Source: Candidatus Electrothrix scaldis (lineage in GTDB: Bacteria; Desulfobacterota; Desulfobulbia; Desulfobulbales; Desulfobulbaceae). From it: a stretch of 64,000 bases of DNA. The stretch spans positions 496,001-560,000 of the forward strand of contig CP138355.1 in assembly GCA_033584155.1 (NCBI GenBank), read 5' to 3'. The position numbers and the translations under genes were made by a program. The first letter of the stretch is position 1. Every line of letters starts with the position of its first letter. Below, piece by piece: positions 1 to 8,565 of this stretch. The notes under the pieces were generated by a model. The model saw nothing but the letters and a program-made list of their open reading frames with translations. It was not told the origin of the DNA and ran no database searches.

Positions 1-1
1 T

Positions 2-97
2 ACCGATGAAGAACATCTTGATACCTGGATGCTGTTTTTTCTCAATGCGTTGAAACTGGTTACGGTGAAATTGAGTTTGAAGATGAGTAGTCGCTGA
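2..97 (+). other. possible 3' end of an upstream gene
   Basis: The left edge may hold the tail of an upstream reading frame. Frame 2 is open from the edge to a TGA at 95-97, only 7 bases before the ATG of the large trypsin/WD40 gene, which would fit translational coupling because that ATG has no visible Shine-Dalgarno. A shorter alternative in frame 1 (22-90) ends in residues GYGEIEFEDE. Neither tail is recognisable. Genes for small conserved partners (Trypco/EACC-type components) are known just upstream of trypsin-STAND proteins, but that identity is not shown here. Confidence 0.3.
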
Positions 98-104
98 ATC
101 TGCC

Positions 105-3100
105 ATGCATTCCCCCTCCCTTGAATCCGCCCTTGTTCGTATCCTGATTGATAACCAGGAGGCTCGTCGCCCTGTGGGCGCGGGTTTTCTGGTCACGTCC
201 CGGCATATCCTCACCTGTGCCCATGTGGTCAATACCGCTCTGGGAAGAGATGAATATGCTGTTCAGCCGCCGGATACAGCAATCCTTCTCGATTTCCCCC
301 TGCTGACCAATCGGCCTCTGTTGCGGGCAAAGGTTTTGCATTGGTTTCCTGTTCAAGAGAGTAGTTCTGTCGGTGATATTGAAGATATTGCTGTGCTGGA
401 GCTGCTGCCGGACAGCCCTCTGCCCACTGAGGCGCAACCTCTCCCTCTTGTTGTGCCGGAGAAACAGTCCTTTTTTGATCATCGAGTCAGGATGTGCGGT
501 TTTCCCCTCGGCGTTGATAACGGAACCTATGTCAACGGTATCCTGCAAGGAGTAACAGCCAAGGGTTGGGTGGAAATTCACCATCAGGGGAAAGAGCTGG
601 TTGAAGGAGGTTTCAGCGGGACAGTGGTTTACTCGGCTGAAGAACATGCGGCCTTGGGCATGACGGTGAGCATCCTCAACCGGCAGAACGCCCGAGTAGC
701 CTATATGATTCCGGCTGCTCTTTTGTTCCGAGCCTGTCCTGAAATAGATATTTTCAGCCGCTCTCTCAATCCCTACAAAGGATTAGAGGCTTTCCGGGAA
801 AAAGATGCTCAATTCTATTTCGGCAGGGAGCCGGATGCGGATGCACTCAGAGAAACCATTGCCCGGCAGCCCTTGACCGCCGTGATCGGTGCCAGCGGGA
901 GTGGCAAATCCTCCCTTGTCCTTGCTGGCGTGATTCCGGCCCTGCGTAAAACCGGCGACTGGCTTATTGCCGATTGTCGTCCCAAGAAGCAACCCTTTTA
1001 TGAACTGGCCGCCTGCCTTGTGCCCCTACTCTACGATGATGAATTGGAGGTAATCAAAGGGACACGGCAATGCGCTGCCGATCTGGATGCGGGCGAGTTG
1101 TCACTGTCCGACCTGATCCGTCGCATCGTACAGAAAAGCGGAGCGCGGCGGTTCATGTTGGTTATCGATCAGTTCGAAGAACTCTATACCCTGAATACGG
1201 ACAATGAGGCCCGGTGCTTTATAGACCTACTGCTGGCAGCCGGGAAGACAGAGCTGTTGCGCGCGGTGATCACCATGCGGGCGGATTTTCTCGAAACCGC
1301 ACTGCATTATAATGCCTTTGCCGAAGCCCTCAATAAGGCCTCCATCATTATTCCACCAATCAGCGAAAACGGGTTGCGCGAGGCGGTGAAAAATCCCGCT
1401 GAACTCTTCAGGGTTACCTTCGAATCTGGTCTGATTGCTTTGATTATCCGGGATGTGGGGCAAGAACCGGGTAGCCTGCCCCTGCTGGAGTTCTGCCTGA
1501 CCCAGCTTTGGGAACGGCAGGAGTTCCGCCGGATCAGCCATGATGCCTACAAGGCCATCGGCGGGGTGCAGCAGGCCTTGGCCAATCATGCCGATGCGGT
1601 CTATGCCGAGTTTACGGAACAGGAGCAGGAACACCTCCGGCATATCTTTCTCCGGCTGGTCCGTCCGGGACAGGGGACTGAGGATACCCGGCAGGTGGCG
1701 AACCTAGAGCAGATTAGGGCGGAAGATCGGGCTCTGGTCACTCGGCTGGCGGATAAACGGCTCATCGTGACCGGGCGGGATGAGGAGCGCGGGGAAGAGA
1801 CGGTCGAAGTGGTTCATGAGGCATTGATCCGCCGTTGGCGGACGCTGCGGCAATGGGTGGATGAGGAACGGGAGTTTCTGGTTTGGCAGGAAAAACTGCG
1901 GGTGTTGCTGGGTCAGTGGGAGGAAAGCGGGCAGGATGAGGGGGCTTTGTTGCGCGGATTGCCGTTGGATGAGGCGTTGCGGTGGAGGGAAACGCATGAG
2001 GTTCATTTGGCGGATGGAGATCGGGAGTTTATAACAGCTAGTGAGGAACTTCGGGAACAACGGACTCAAGCAAAAGAGAAACAGCGACGGAGAAATATAA
2101 CCGGGCTTGTTGTTGGGCTTATGATTGCAGTACTGCTTTCTCTGTTTTCTGCTGTGCAGTGGAGGAATGCGGATAAGGAACGGCAGCGTGCTGTTAAGCA
2201 GAGCAAAATTGCTGAACAGAAAACTGCTGAGGCGAAAAAAGAAAAAGATAAGGCCGATCAACTACTGGTACTCAAGGATATAGAACGGCTACGTGCCGTT
2301 AAGCAAAAACAACTTGCCAAACAAAACAGTGCTGAAGCAAAATATAATCTCACCAAGGTCTTTGAGGAAAAGGCTTTGAATTCCCTAAAAAAGGCGAAAG
2401 AAAATAACTCTAACCGAACATATCAACAGGCTGTACTCTTTACCTCGGCAGCCTTGAGGCAAACAATTAAAGCAGATAATTCCGCATTGAAGGACCAGAC
2501 CATAAGCACCCTTTTTGCACCTGAAGTGTTTAGGGCCGTACTAGCAGAACTAGCAACTTTTTATGTACATTACCACAGTGCCTCCAGCGTGGCCTTCAGC
2601 CCAGACGGGAAAATACTGGCTTCCGCATTCACGGGTAGAACGGTACGGTTGTGGGATATAGAAACCGGCAAAGAACGCAGTGTCTTCAGAGGGCATGAAG
2701 GGGATCAGAACTATATCTTCGATGTCGCCTTCAGTCCAGACGGAAAAATGTTGGCTTCTGCTTCTAGTGATAAGATGGTACGATTGTGGAATATTGAGAG
2801 TTCTAATGAGTTGATTATTTTCAGAGGGCATGAGGACTTTGTTACCGAGGTGGCCTTCAGCCCAGACGGCAAGATGTTAGCTTCCGCTTCCTCGGATAAC
2901 ACGTTACGATTATGGAATATAGAAAGCGGTAAAGAGTTAAATGTCTTCAGAGGACATGAGAGTTCCGTTAACGGCGTGGCCTTCAGCCCAGACGGCAAGA
3001 TGTTAGCTTCCGCTTCCTCGGATAACACGTTACGATTATGGAATATAGAAAGCGGTAAAGAGTTAAATGTCTTCAGAGGACATGAGAGTTCTGTTAACAG

Positions 3101-4559
3101 CGTGGCCTTCAGTCCAGACGGAGGAATGCTGGCTTCCGCTTCCGGTTACGACGACAAGACGGTACGATTGTGGGATATAGAAAGAGGCAAAGAGTTAAAT
3201 GTCTTCAGAGGACATGAGCATTCTGTTACCGACGTGGCCTTCAGCCCGGACGGAAAAATGCTGGCTTCCTCTTCCTCGTACAGCGACAAGACGGTACGGC
3301 TGTGGGATATAAAGAACGGCAAGGAAATGATCGTATTCAGAGAGCATATGGGCTTTACTGACGTGGCCTTCAGCCCGAACGGAAAAATGCTCGCCGCCGT
3401 TTCCGATGATAATACGATACGTCTGTGGGATATAGGGAGTGTCCAGAAAACGAATCTTCTCAGAGGATACAAGGAGTCTCTCGTCAATGTGACCTTCAGT
3501 CCAAACGGAAAAATGCTGGCTGCTTCGGGGGACAAGAAAGTACGGTTATGGAATATAGAAAACGGTAAAGAGTTAAATGTGTTCAGAGGACATGAAGATT
3601 TTATCGACAGCGTGATCTTCAGTATAGATGGCGAAACATTGGCCTCCGCTTCCAGAGACAAGACGATACGACTGTGGAATATAAAGAGAGGCAAAGAACA
3701 GACTGTCTTCAGAGGACATGAGAGTCATGTTGAGGGCGTGGCCTTCAGCCCGGACGGAAAAACGTTAGCTTCTACTGGAGATAAGACTGTACGGTTGTGG
3801 AATATAAAAAACGGCAAAGAGCTGAATGTCTTCAGAGGATATGAGTATTCTGCCTTCGGTGTTTTCGGTGTCGCCTTCAGTCCAGATGGGAAAACGTTAA
3901 CTTCCGTTTCTCGGCATATGGAGGTGCTTATGTGGGATATAAATAACGGTAACAAGATGAATATTCTAAAAGAATACGAGAACGATATCGTCAACAGCGT
4001 GGTCTTCAGCCCGGACGGCAGGATGCTAGCTTCCGTTTCCGGGGACAAGACGATACGGCTGTGGGATATAAAGAGCAATAAAGAGTTGAATGTCTTCAGG
4101 GGACATGGGAGTCGAGTCGATAGCGTCGCTTTCAGTCCAGACGGAAAGATGCTGGCTTCTACCGGGGACAAGACGGTACGGCTGTGGAATATAAAGAGCG
4201 GCAAAGAGTCGATCATTTTTATAGGACATAAACAAAGAGTCTACGGCGTGGCCTTTAGTCCAGACGGCAAAATGTTGGCTTCCGCTTCCGGGGATAGGAC
4301 GATACGGCTCTGGGATACGGGGGATAGCCCTTATTATACTCTTTTCCTCCACAACTCCAAACCTACCCCCCTCTACCACACCTTCATCGACGCCGTAAAA
4401 TTCCTCTGGCAACGCGATGTACAAGGCTTTGAAATCGTGTATAAGGAACGCACCCCGGCGGACCTGGAAAAATACGGTGCCCTGCTCGCTCCCCCTCCAC
4501 CCGGCCAAAGCAAATTCGACCAAGTCCTCAAATGGGCCGAGAAGCAGCAGGGACAATAG
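105..4559 (+). CDS. trypsin-like protease / STAND NTPase / WD40 protein
   Basis: 1484 residues. Residues 1-215 form a chymotrypsin-fold protease with a complete candidate triad: His40 (in TCAHVV), Asp94 (in DIAVLEL) and Ser171 (in GGFSG, a variant of GNSGG). A STAND-type NTPase follows, with Walker A GASGSGKS at 262-269 and Walker B around Asp355 (LVIDQFEEL). A transmembrane helix lies at about 666-687, then a Lys/Glu-rich coiled coil to about 760, then 14 WD40 repeats from about 826 to 1405, enough for two seven-bladed propellers. An 80-residue tail with a PPPP stretch ends the protein. Known relatives are sensor/effector proteins of bacterial conflict systems, where the propeller is thought to sense and NTPase assembly to switch on the protease. 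The membrane helix would tether it and separate the protease/NTPase part from the propellers. Target and trigger cannot be read from the sequence. Confidence 0.9.
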   Translation: MHSPSLESALVRILIDNQEARRPVGAGFLVTSRHILTCAHVVNTALGRDEYAVQPPDTAILLDFPLLTNRPLLRAKVLHWFPVQESSSVGDIEDIAVLELLPDSPLPTEAQPLPLVVPEKQSFFDHRVRMCGFPLGVDNGTYVNGILQGVTAKGWVEIHHQGKELVEGGFSGTVVYSAEEHAALGMTVSILNRQNARVAYMIPAALLFRACPEIDIFSRSLNPYKGLEAFREKDAQFYFGREPDADALRETIARQPLTAVIGASGSGKSSLVLAGVIPALRKTGDWLIADCRPKKQPFYELAACLVPLLYDDELEVIKGTRQCAADLDAGELSLSDLIRRIVQKSGARRFMLVIDQFEELYTLNTDNEARCFIDLLLAAGKTELLRAVITMRADFLETALHYNAFAEALNKASIIIPPISENGLREAVKNPAELFRVTFESGLIALIIRDVGQEPGSLPLLEFCLTQLWERQEFRRISHDAYKAIGGVQQALANHADAVYAEFTEQEQEHLRHIFLRLVRPGQGTEDTRQVANLEQIRAEDRALVTRLADKRLIVTGRDEERGEETVEVVHEALIRRWRTLRQWVDEEREFLVWQEKLRVLLGQWEESGQDEGALLRGLPLDEALRWRETHEVHLADGDREFITASEELREQRTQAKEKQRRRNITGLVVGLMIAVLLSLFSAVQWRNADKERQRAVKQSKIAEQKTAEAKKEKDKADQLLVLKDIERLRAVKQKQLAKQNSAEAKYNLTKVFEEKALNSLKKAKENNSNRTYQQAVLFTSAALRQTIKADNSALKDQTISTLFAPEVFRAVLAELATFYVHYHSASSVAFSPDGKILASAFTGRTVRLWDIETGKERSVFRGHEGDQNYIFDVAFSPDGKMLASASSDKMVRLWNIESSNELIIFRGHEDFVTEVAFSPDGKMLASASSDNTLRLWNIESGKELNVFRGHESSVNGVAFSPDGKMLASASSDNTLRLWNIESGKELNVFRGHESSVNSVAFSPDGGMLASASGYDDKTVRLWDIERGKELNVFRGHEHSVTDVAFSPDGKMLASSSSYSDKTVRLWDIKNGKEMIVFREHMGFTDVAFSPNGKMLAAVSDDNTIRLWDIGSVQKTNLLRGYKESLVNVTFSPNGKMLAASGDKKVRLWNIENGKELNVFRGHEDFIDSVIFSIDGETLASASRDKTIRLWNIKRGKEQTVFRGHESHVEGVAFSPDGKTLASTGDKTVRLWNIKNGKELNVFRGYEYSAFGVFGVAFSPDGKTLTSVSRHMEVLMWDINNGNKMNILKEYENDIVNSVVFSPDGRMLASVSGDKTIRLWDIKSNKELNVFRGHGSRVDSVAFSPDGKMLASTGDKTVRLWNIKSGKESIIFIGHKQRVYGVAFSPDGKMLASASGDRTIRLWDTGDSPYYTLFLHNSKPTPLYHTFIDAVKFLWQRDVQGFEIVYKERTPADLEKYGALLAPPPPGQSKFDQVLKWAEKQQGQ
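2850..3101 (+). repeat. two near-identical 126-bp WD40-coding repeats
   Basis: Positions 2850-2975 and 2976-3101 are consecutive 126-bp units (42 codons, one blade each) that differ only near their 3' ends (for example gttccgttaacggc against gttctgttaacagc). Neighbouring blades are much more diverged at DNA level, so this pair is a recent in-frame duplication or gene-conversion event inside the propeller region. Confidence 0.85.
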
Positions 4560-4580
4560 GAGCGATTCGCGAAACGCTCC
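4559..4580 (+). terminator. hairpin after the WD40 gene
   Basis: GGAGCG (4559-4564) pairs with CGCTCC (4575-4580) around an inner TTCGCGAA palindrome. It begins directly after the stop codon. There is no T-run, so termination is only a possibility. Confidence 0.3.
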
Positions 4581-4711
4581 CTTACACAACTATGCATCCT
4601 TTGCGCCCTGATTAATCACGCTGTATCCTGTAAATAAGTGCTCAATCAACAATCCGAAGGAAACAGGAAAAAGCACAACATACGACCTACAAAGTAAAGG
4701 AGGGCTGCACA

Positions 4712-5047
4712 ATGGCTCGAACACGTTCAATCCTGACTGATGTCAGTGCCGGAATATCAGAACTGAAAAAAAATCCAATGGCTGTCCTGCAACAGGGCCA
4801 CGGTGCCCCGGTTGTTATCCTCAATCACGATGAACCCGCATTCTATGCAGTACCCGCCGAGATGTATGAACGGCTCATGGAACGACTGGATGATATTGAA
4901 CTTGCCGAAATTGTCCGGGAACGGCAGGATCAGCCCGAAATTGAGGTGGACATTGACGCTTGGTTTGATGCACCGGGAGTTTCCGACGACTTCATGGGAC
5001 AAGGGCGAGACCAGCCCGATGATCAGATTAGGGATACCCTGTCATAG
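4712..5047 (+). CDS. Phd/YefM-type antitoxin, now without a toxin
   Basis: 111 residues. The N-terminal 65 residues have the Phd/YefM pattern: a DVSAGISELKKNP strand/helix, then a GAPVVILNHDEPAFYAVPAEMYE core, which in this family forms the DNA-binding dimer. The C-terminal part is acidic and ends in a SDDFM...RDQP stretch like the toxin-neutralising tails of VapB-type antitoxins. A strong AGGAGG stands 8-9 bases before the ATG. In intact modules a PIN-domain toxin starts right here; instead only a toxin remnant follows (5048-5171). The protein may still repress its own promoter or neutralise related PIN toxins encoded elsewhere. Confidence 0.8.
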   Translation: MARTRSILTDVSAGISELKKNPMAVLQQGHGAPVVILNHDEPAFYAVPAEMYERLMERLDDIELAEIVRERQDQPEIEVDIDAWFDAPGVSDDFMGQGRDQPDDQIRDTLS

Positions 5048-5171
5048 GGCCCGTATGACATGATGATTGCCCGGGCATGCCCGATCATCAGGGCTTATTC
5101 TGGTAACCAATAATACCAAGGAATTTGAACGGGTTTCTGGATTGCGCCTTGAGAATTGGGTAACATGCTGA
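5048..5171 (+). pseudogene. 3' remnant of a vapC (PIN-domain) toxin gene
   Basis: Directly after the antitoxin stop codon the DNA encodes the PIN motif GPYDMMIA (about 5048-5071). After a one-base frame change near 5070-5072 (removing one C from the CCC restores the frame) it encodes GHARSSGLILVTNNT and the tail KEFERVSGLRLENW (5073-5159), with a stop at 5169-5171. The intact VapC at 59029-59421 has the matching GPYDILIAG and VTNNTREFQRVAGLSLEDWF segments. About two thirds of the toxin, including its first acidic residues, is missing, so it is inactive. Confidence 0.8.
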
Positions 5172-5521
5172 AAAAAATCTCCCCACTCCTCCCTGCCCTC
5201 ATAAGCAGTAGCGCCATCCTCTGCGCGACCTTCTTCAGCCACAGCGCCACCCGCATGCTCAACGACTCCATCCAGGAGATGACCGGAGGCGTCCTTCCCA
5301 TCGCAACCACTCTGGCCCTTACCTGCTTTGAATATTATCTGCTTCCCGGCGTAGCAGCCCTTACCCTTTGCATAATCGGCTGGACCGAGTGGAAGGTACA
5401 GGACAGGTCGAAACGACTGGCGGTTCAAGTCTATCTCCTTTCCGCCTTTTTGCTGCTCACCACTGTCCTCTTTGTGGCAACGGCCATCCCCTTTGCCTGC
5501 TTCTGCGCTGAGATTCCATAA
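5165..5521 (+). CDS. small multi-pass membrane protein, unknown
   Basis: About 118 residues from the ATG at 5165; an ATG at 5156 would add three residues. It has hydrophobic segments near residues 5-25, 45-75 (two possible helices, PIATTLALTCFEYYLLPGVAALTLCIIGW) and 90-115, so three or four membrane helices. No family was recognised. The start overlaps the vapC remnant and no clear Shine-Dalgarno is present, which lowers confidence that the annotated start is correct. The hydrophobic pattern over the whole frame still argues for a real inner-membrane protein. It converges with the lipoprotein gene on the other strand. Confidence 0.5.
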   Translation: MLKKISPLLPALISSSAILCATFFSHSATRMLNDSIQEMTGGVLPIATTLALTCFEYYLLPGVAALTLCIIGWTEWKVQDRSKRLAVQVYLLSAFLLLTTVLFVATAIPFACFCAEIP

Positions 5522-5569
5522 CCATGCAAAATGCAGCCTCATTCACCACAGGGCTGATCGAAACGGCAT

Positions 5570-5607
5570 AAAAAAAGCCCGGCACGTAGCAAAAATACGT
5601 ACCAGGC
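5570..5607 (-). terminator. Rho-independent terminator of the heme lipoprotein gene
   Basis: On the minus strand a 12-bp stem (5577-5588 with 5596-5607, two or three G-U pairs) with a 7-base loop is followed by six T residues (5571-5576). It lies 29 bases beyond the stop codon of the 5636-6514 gene. Confidence 0.8.
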
Positions 5608-5635
5608 CTTAGAGCAGATTCTTTTTCTGCGTATC

Positions 5636-6514
5636 TTACTCTGCGTTCTCCTCTCCTTCCTCTTCAGCCGGAGCAGCATCTTCTGGAGCCTCGTCAGCAG
5701 GAGGTGCTACGACTTCCTCGTCAGTCTCTGCCTCAGGTGCAACGGCATCTGATTCACCAGCTTCAGCAGTAGCGGCAGCCGCAGCAGCCATCTTCGCTTT
5801 AACAGTCTCAATCAAGGCACCGAGGTCTGCAAGGGCCTTCTTGTCCTCATCGGTAAGTTCCACCGGCGCACAACGCTTATCGGTCTTTTGCAGGGCAACG
5901 ATCATAGGCCGGGTAATGGGAATCGGCTGACACCCGTGACCAGACTCACAGACCATATCCCATTTCGGCTCTGCCTGGGCATGACAGGAAAGGCAGTTCT
6001 GACCAAAGGGATTTTTCAGCTCTTCGCCACCACGGGCCGCAATCTTGGTTCCCTCTGCTGAGACATCCAGGAGAAAAAACTCCCAGTCATTAGTTGCCTC
6101 ATTAAAGCCAGCCTCTCGTTTTACCATAGCCTCGGTGGGAACAATCTGAATAATGGTTCCCGGAGGATAAACGCCACCTTCCTCGGAATTGGCCACTGCA
6201 ATGGTTGCATCGATATTGCCGAGCAGGTTACCGACATACATGCCACGGATCGCCTCCATATCACGAACACAACCAAAGCCTTCGCCTGTTACCTCGACGG
6301 TTTTTTCGCCAGCACCGGAATCATCAACCAGGACTTCTTCAACTGGCGTAGCATCCTGAGGAGCTGTTTCTGTTGCTTCTGGGGCCTCCGGCACAGTGAC
6401 GGAAACTGCTGGTTCTGGGGCCTCAGCTTGCTCATTGCTGGGTTCTTTGCAAGCGGATAAGGACAGAAGTAATGACAAACTACTGAGTAAAACAAGTGCT
6501 TTTGTAATACGCAT
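5636..6514 (-). CDS. lipoprotein with a single c-type heme motif
   Basis: 292 residues. The first 22 residues are a lipoprotein signal ending in the lipobox LSAC, so Cys22 should be lipidated. A Glu/Pro/Ala-rich linker runs to about residue 70. The folded middle contains one heme-binding site, CLSCH, inside NPFGQNCLSCHAQAE, followed by further cysteines (MVCESGHGCQ, DKRC). The last 70 residues are an Ala/Glu-rich, highly acidic tail. It is probably a periplasmic cytochrome c-like protein anchored to a membrane. The redox partner is unknown. A good sigma-70 promoter and a terminator flank it, so it appears monocistronic. AGAGAGG precedes the ATG. Confidence 0.75.
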   Translation of the reverse strand: MRITKALVLLSSLSLLLSLSACKEPSNEQAEAPEPAVSVTVPEAPEATETAPQDATPVEEVLVDDSGAGEKTVEVTGEGFGCVRDMEAIRGMYVGNLLGNIDATIAVANSEEGGVYPPGTIIQIVPTEAMVKREAGFNEATNDWEFFLLDVSAEGTKIAARGGEELKNPFGQNCLSCHAQAEPKWDMVCESGHGCQPIPITRPMIVALQKTDKRCAPVELTDEDKKALADLGALIETVKAKMAAAAAATAEAGESDAVAPEAETDEEVVAPPADEAPEDAAPAEEEGEENAE

Positions 6515-6573
6515 GTGGATTTTCCTCTCTGGTTTTATAATTAAAATGCACTCTCCTCCTCATAGATAGGTTC

Positions 6574-6603
6574 ATTGTATAGGTAGGAGGTTTTATCTGT
6601 CAA
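6574..6603 (-). promoter_or_regulatory. sigma-70-type promoter of the heme lipoprotein gene
   Basis: Read on the minus strand: TTGACA (6603-6598), an 18-base spacer and TACAAT (6579-6574), about 60 bases upstream of the ATG at 6514. It is one of the best consensus matches in the window. Confidence 0.6.
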
Positions 6604-6639
6604 TTTTTGATTCAATTTTTTTAACATAGTTACATTTTT

Positions 6640-8565
6640 TTAACCATGTAACTTTTCAGCCAGGCCGGAAAAGCGTTGCGTCTTTCTCTTGACCGTTATT
6701 GCGAGCCTTTCTGAGGATGCACAAAGGATAAGTTTGCTGCGAGCCCGGGTAATACCGGTGTAGAGAAGTTCCTGACTGAGCACCCGGCTCTCCTCTTCCG
6801 GCAAAAGCAGCAGGACCTGATCAAACTCCGACCCCTGGGCCTTATGCACCGTAATGGCATAGGCCGTCTCATGCTCCGGTAAGCGCGCAGGACTGATCGA
6901 GATCAGGCTGTTATCTGCCCGGCGAAACCAGGCTCGTAATTTTCCCTGCCCGTCCCGCCAAAGTATACCGGTATCGCCATTAAAAAGCTGCATCTCATAC
7001 TGATTACGGAGGATCATAATCGGGCGTCCTTGGTACCAGTCTGTCTTTTGCGCAGGAATCAGGCCTGCCCGCCGCAGGACCTGAGTCACCAGGGCATTGA
7101 TGCCCTCAACCCCATCCTGTCCCTTGCGCAGGGCGCAGAGAAAGCGAAACTCCTCCATTGCCGTAAATGCCTGTTCCGGCGAAGAGGCTTGCAACATAGG
7201 CAGAAATCCCTTTCGTATCTGCTCCTCCAGCCATTGCGCCCTCTGCCTTCCTGTGTGTTGCACCACCTCCACATCTGGACGTTCATCCGGGTCACCAGCC
7301 AGAATCTGGTGCATCTGCTCCACGGAGCCGCTCTTCACTGCCGCAGCAAGGGCACCGATCCCGCTCTCATCCTGAAAACGATAACTGGTGCGCAGTAGCA
7401 CCAGTGAATCGGCCAGAGGATGACCTGCTGTGGTATCAGTTACATCAGCTTCCTCCTCTGTTTCCTGCATAGAGCGAGACCCCGACATAGAACTCCCGGT
7501 CAACTGCTCCAATTTAGTACAGAGCTGAGGGGACCATCGAGGCTCGCCCTCGCCGCAAAGATCCGCAAAAAGGCTGCCCGCTTCCACCGAGGCCAGCTGA
7601 TGACGGTCCCCAAGCAGGATAATGCGGGTCTTCTCCGGCAGGGCCTCCAGAATGGCGACCATCATCTCCACATCAATCATGGAGGCCTCGTCCAGGATCA
7701 GCAGGTCCAGGTACAGAAGATTCTCCCGGTTAAAACGAAAATCCGCAGCACCGGGCCGGGAACCAAGCAGACGATGCAGGGTCTGGGCCTGTTCCGGGAT
7801 ATCCTGCCGAAGATCCTCGGGCAAAGAGAGCTTAGCCTTGCGGATGGATTCCTCCAGGCGGGCTGCTGCCTTGCCTGTCGGAGCAGCCAGGGCAATCCTG
7901 AGGAGCTTTTTTCTCCGCCCCTTCTGCGCCTGCTCCTCTTTATCCTGCTGCTGAGCATGCTGGGCCTGAATCACAGCCAGGATGCGGGCCACTGTATGGG
8001 TCTTTCCGGTTCCAGGGCCACCGGAGATAATCACCAAGGGTTTCAGCAAGGCCAGAGCAGCAGCCATTTTCTGAAAATCTATGACGTCACCACCCTCTTC
8101 GCTCTGAGGAAAAAGTCGGCTCAGTACTTGAGAGGCAAGCTGCGAATCAAAATCAAGTTGGCTTGCAGCCCGACGTCGCAGGGTTGCGGCAATAAATGCC
8201 TCGTAGCAGGAGAAGCGGTAGAGGTAGAGCCGGTTCTTCTCGTCAAGAATCAGAGGAGATGTCTCACCGGGAAGGCCAACAACCGTGGTGGCCAGCAAGT
8301 CCTTGCGCCACTGTTCCAGATCTGGACAGCGTTCCTGCACAAGCTCTGCCAGGGTTGCCTGCTCAGGTGTTTCTTCCAGGGGATAGCAGACATGCCCGTT
8401 CCCCACTGCGGCACTGGCCAAGGTTGCAGCAAGGAGGAGGGAGGGATGGGTTGGATCTGCCGATCGGGCTGTGGCGAAAGCCTGCTTTTCCAGGAAAAGC
8501 CCGAGATGAAGGTCCAGGAGCCGTATTTCGCCTTGCACACAGGCCTGTTGCAGCTGTTTATGCAT
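6640..8565 (-). CDS. recD: exodeoxyribonuclease V alpha subunit (RecD helicase)
   Basis: 641 residues from the chosen ATG (8565); an in-frame ATG at 8604 lies inside the upstream gene. It is an SF1B 5'-3' helicase: Walker A GGPGTGKT near residue 190, DEAS Walker B (LLILDEASMID), GDRHQLASVEAGSLF (motif III), and C-terminal AITVHKAQGSEFD and YTGITRARSKL (motifs V and VI). Its length and N-terminal MHKQLQQACVQGEIRLLDLHLG segment fit RecD of RecBCD (about 600 residues) rather than the longer RecD2. recB and recC are not in the window. The start codon overlaps the stop of the upstream CrtI-like gene (8558-8560), so translation is probably coupled. Low-complexity insertions (a GRRKK stretch and an acidic segment with TEEEADVTD) are present. 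Confidence 0.9.
   Translation of the reverse strand: MHKQLQQACVQGEIRLLDLHLGLFLEKQAFATARSADPTHPSLLLAATLASAAVGNGHVCYPLEETPEQATLAELVQERCPDLEQWRKDLLATTVVGLPGETSPLILDEKNRLYLYRFSCYEAFIAATLRRRAASQLDFDSQLASQVLSRLFPQSEEGGDVIDFQKMAAALALLKPLVIISGGPGTGKTHTVARILAVIQAQHAQQQDKEEQAQKGRRKKLLRIALAAPTGKAAARLEESIRKAKLSLPEDLRQDIPEQAQTLHRLLGSRPGAADFRFNRENLLYLDLLILDEASMIDVEMMVAILEALPEKTRIILLGDRHQLASVEAGSLFADLCGEGEPRWSPQLCTKLEQLTGSSMSGSRSMQETEEEADVTDTTAGHPLADSLVLLRTSYRFQDESGIGALAAAVKSGSVEQMHQILAGDPDERPDVEVVQHTGRQRAQWLEEQIRKGFLPMLQASSPEQAFTAMEEFRFLCALRKGQDGVEGINALVTQVLRRAGLIPAQKTDWYQGRPIMILRNQYEMQLFNGDTGILWRDGQGKLRAWFRRADNSLISISPARLPEHETAYAITVHKAQGSEFDQVLLLLPEEESRVLSQELLYTGITRARSKLILCASSERLAITVKRKTQRFSGLAEKLHG

Noticed and set aside
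3146-3694. Repetitive open frames antisense to the WD40 region
   Set aside because: Their repeats only mirror the WD40 codon repeats on the plus strand.
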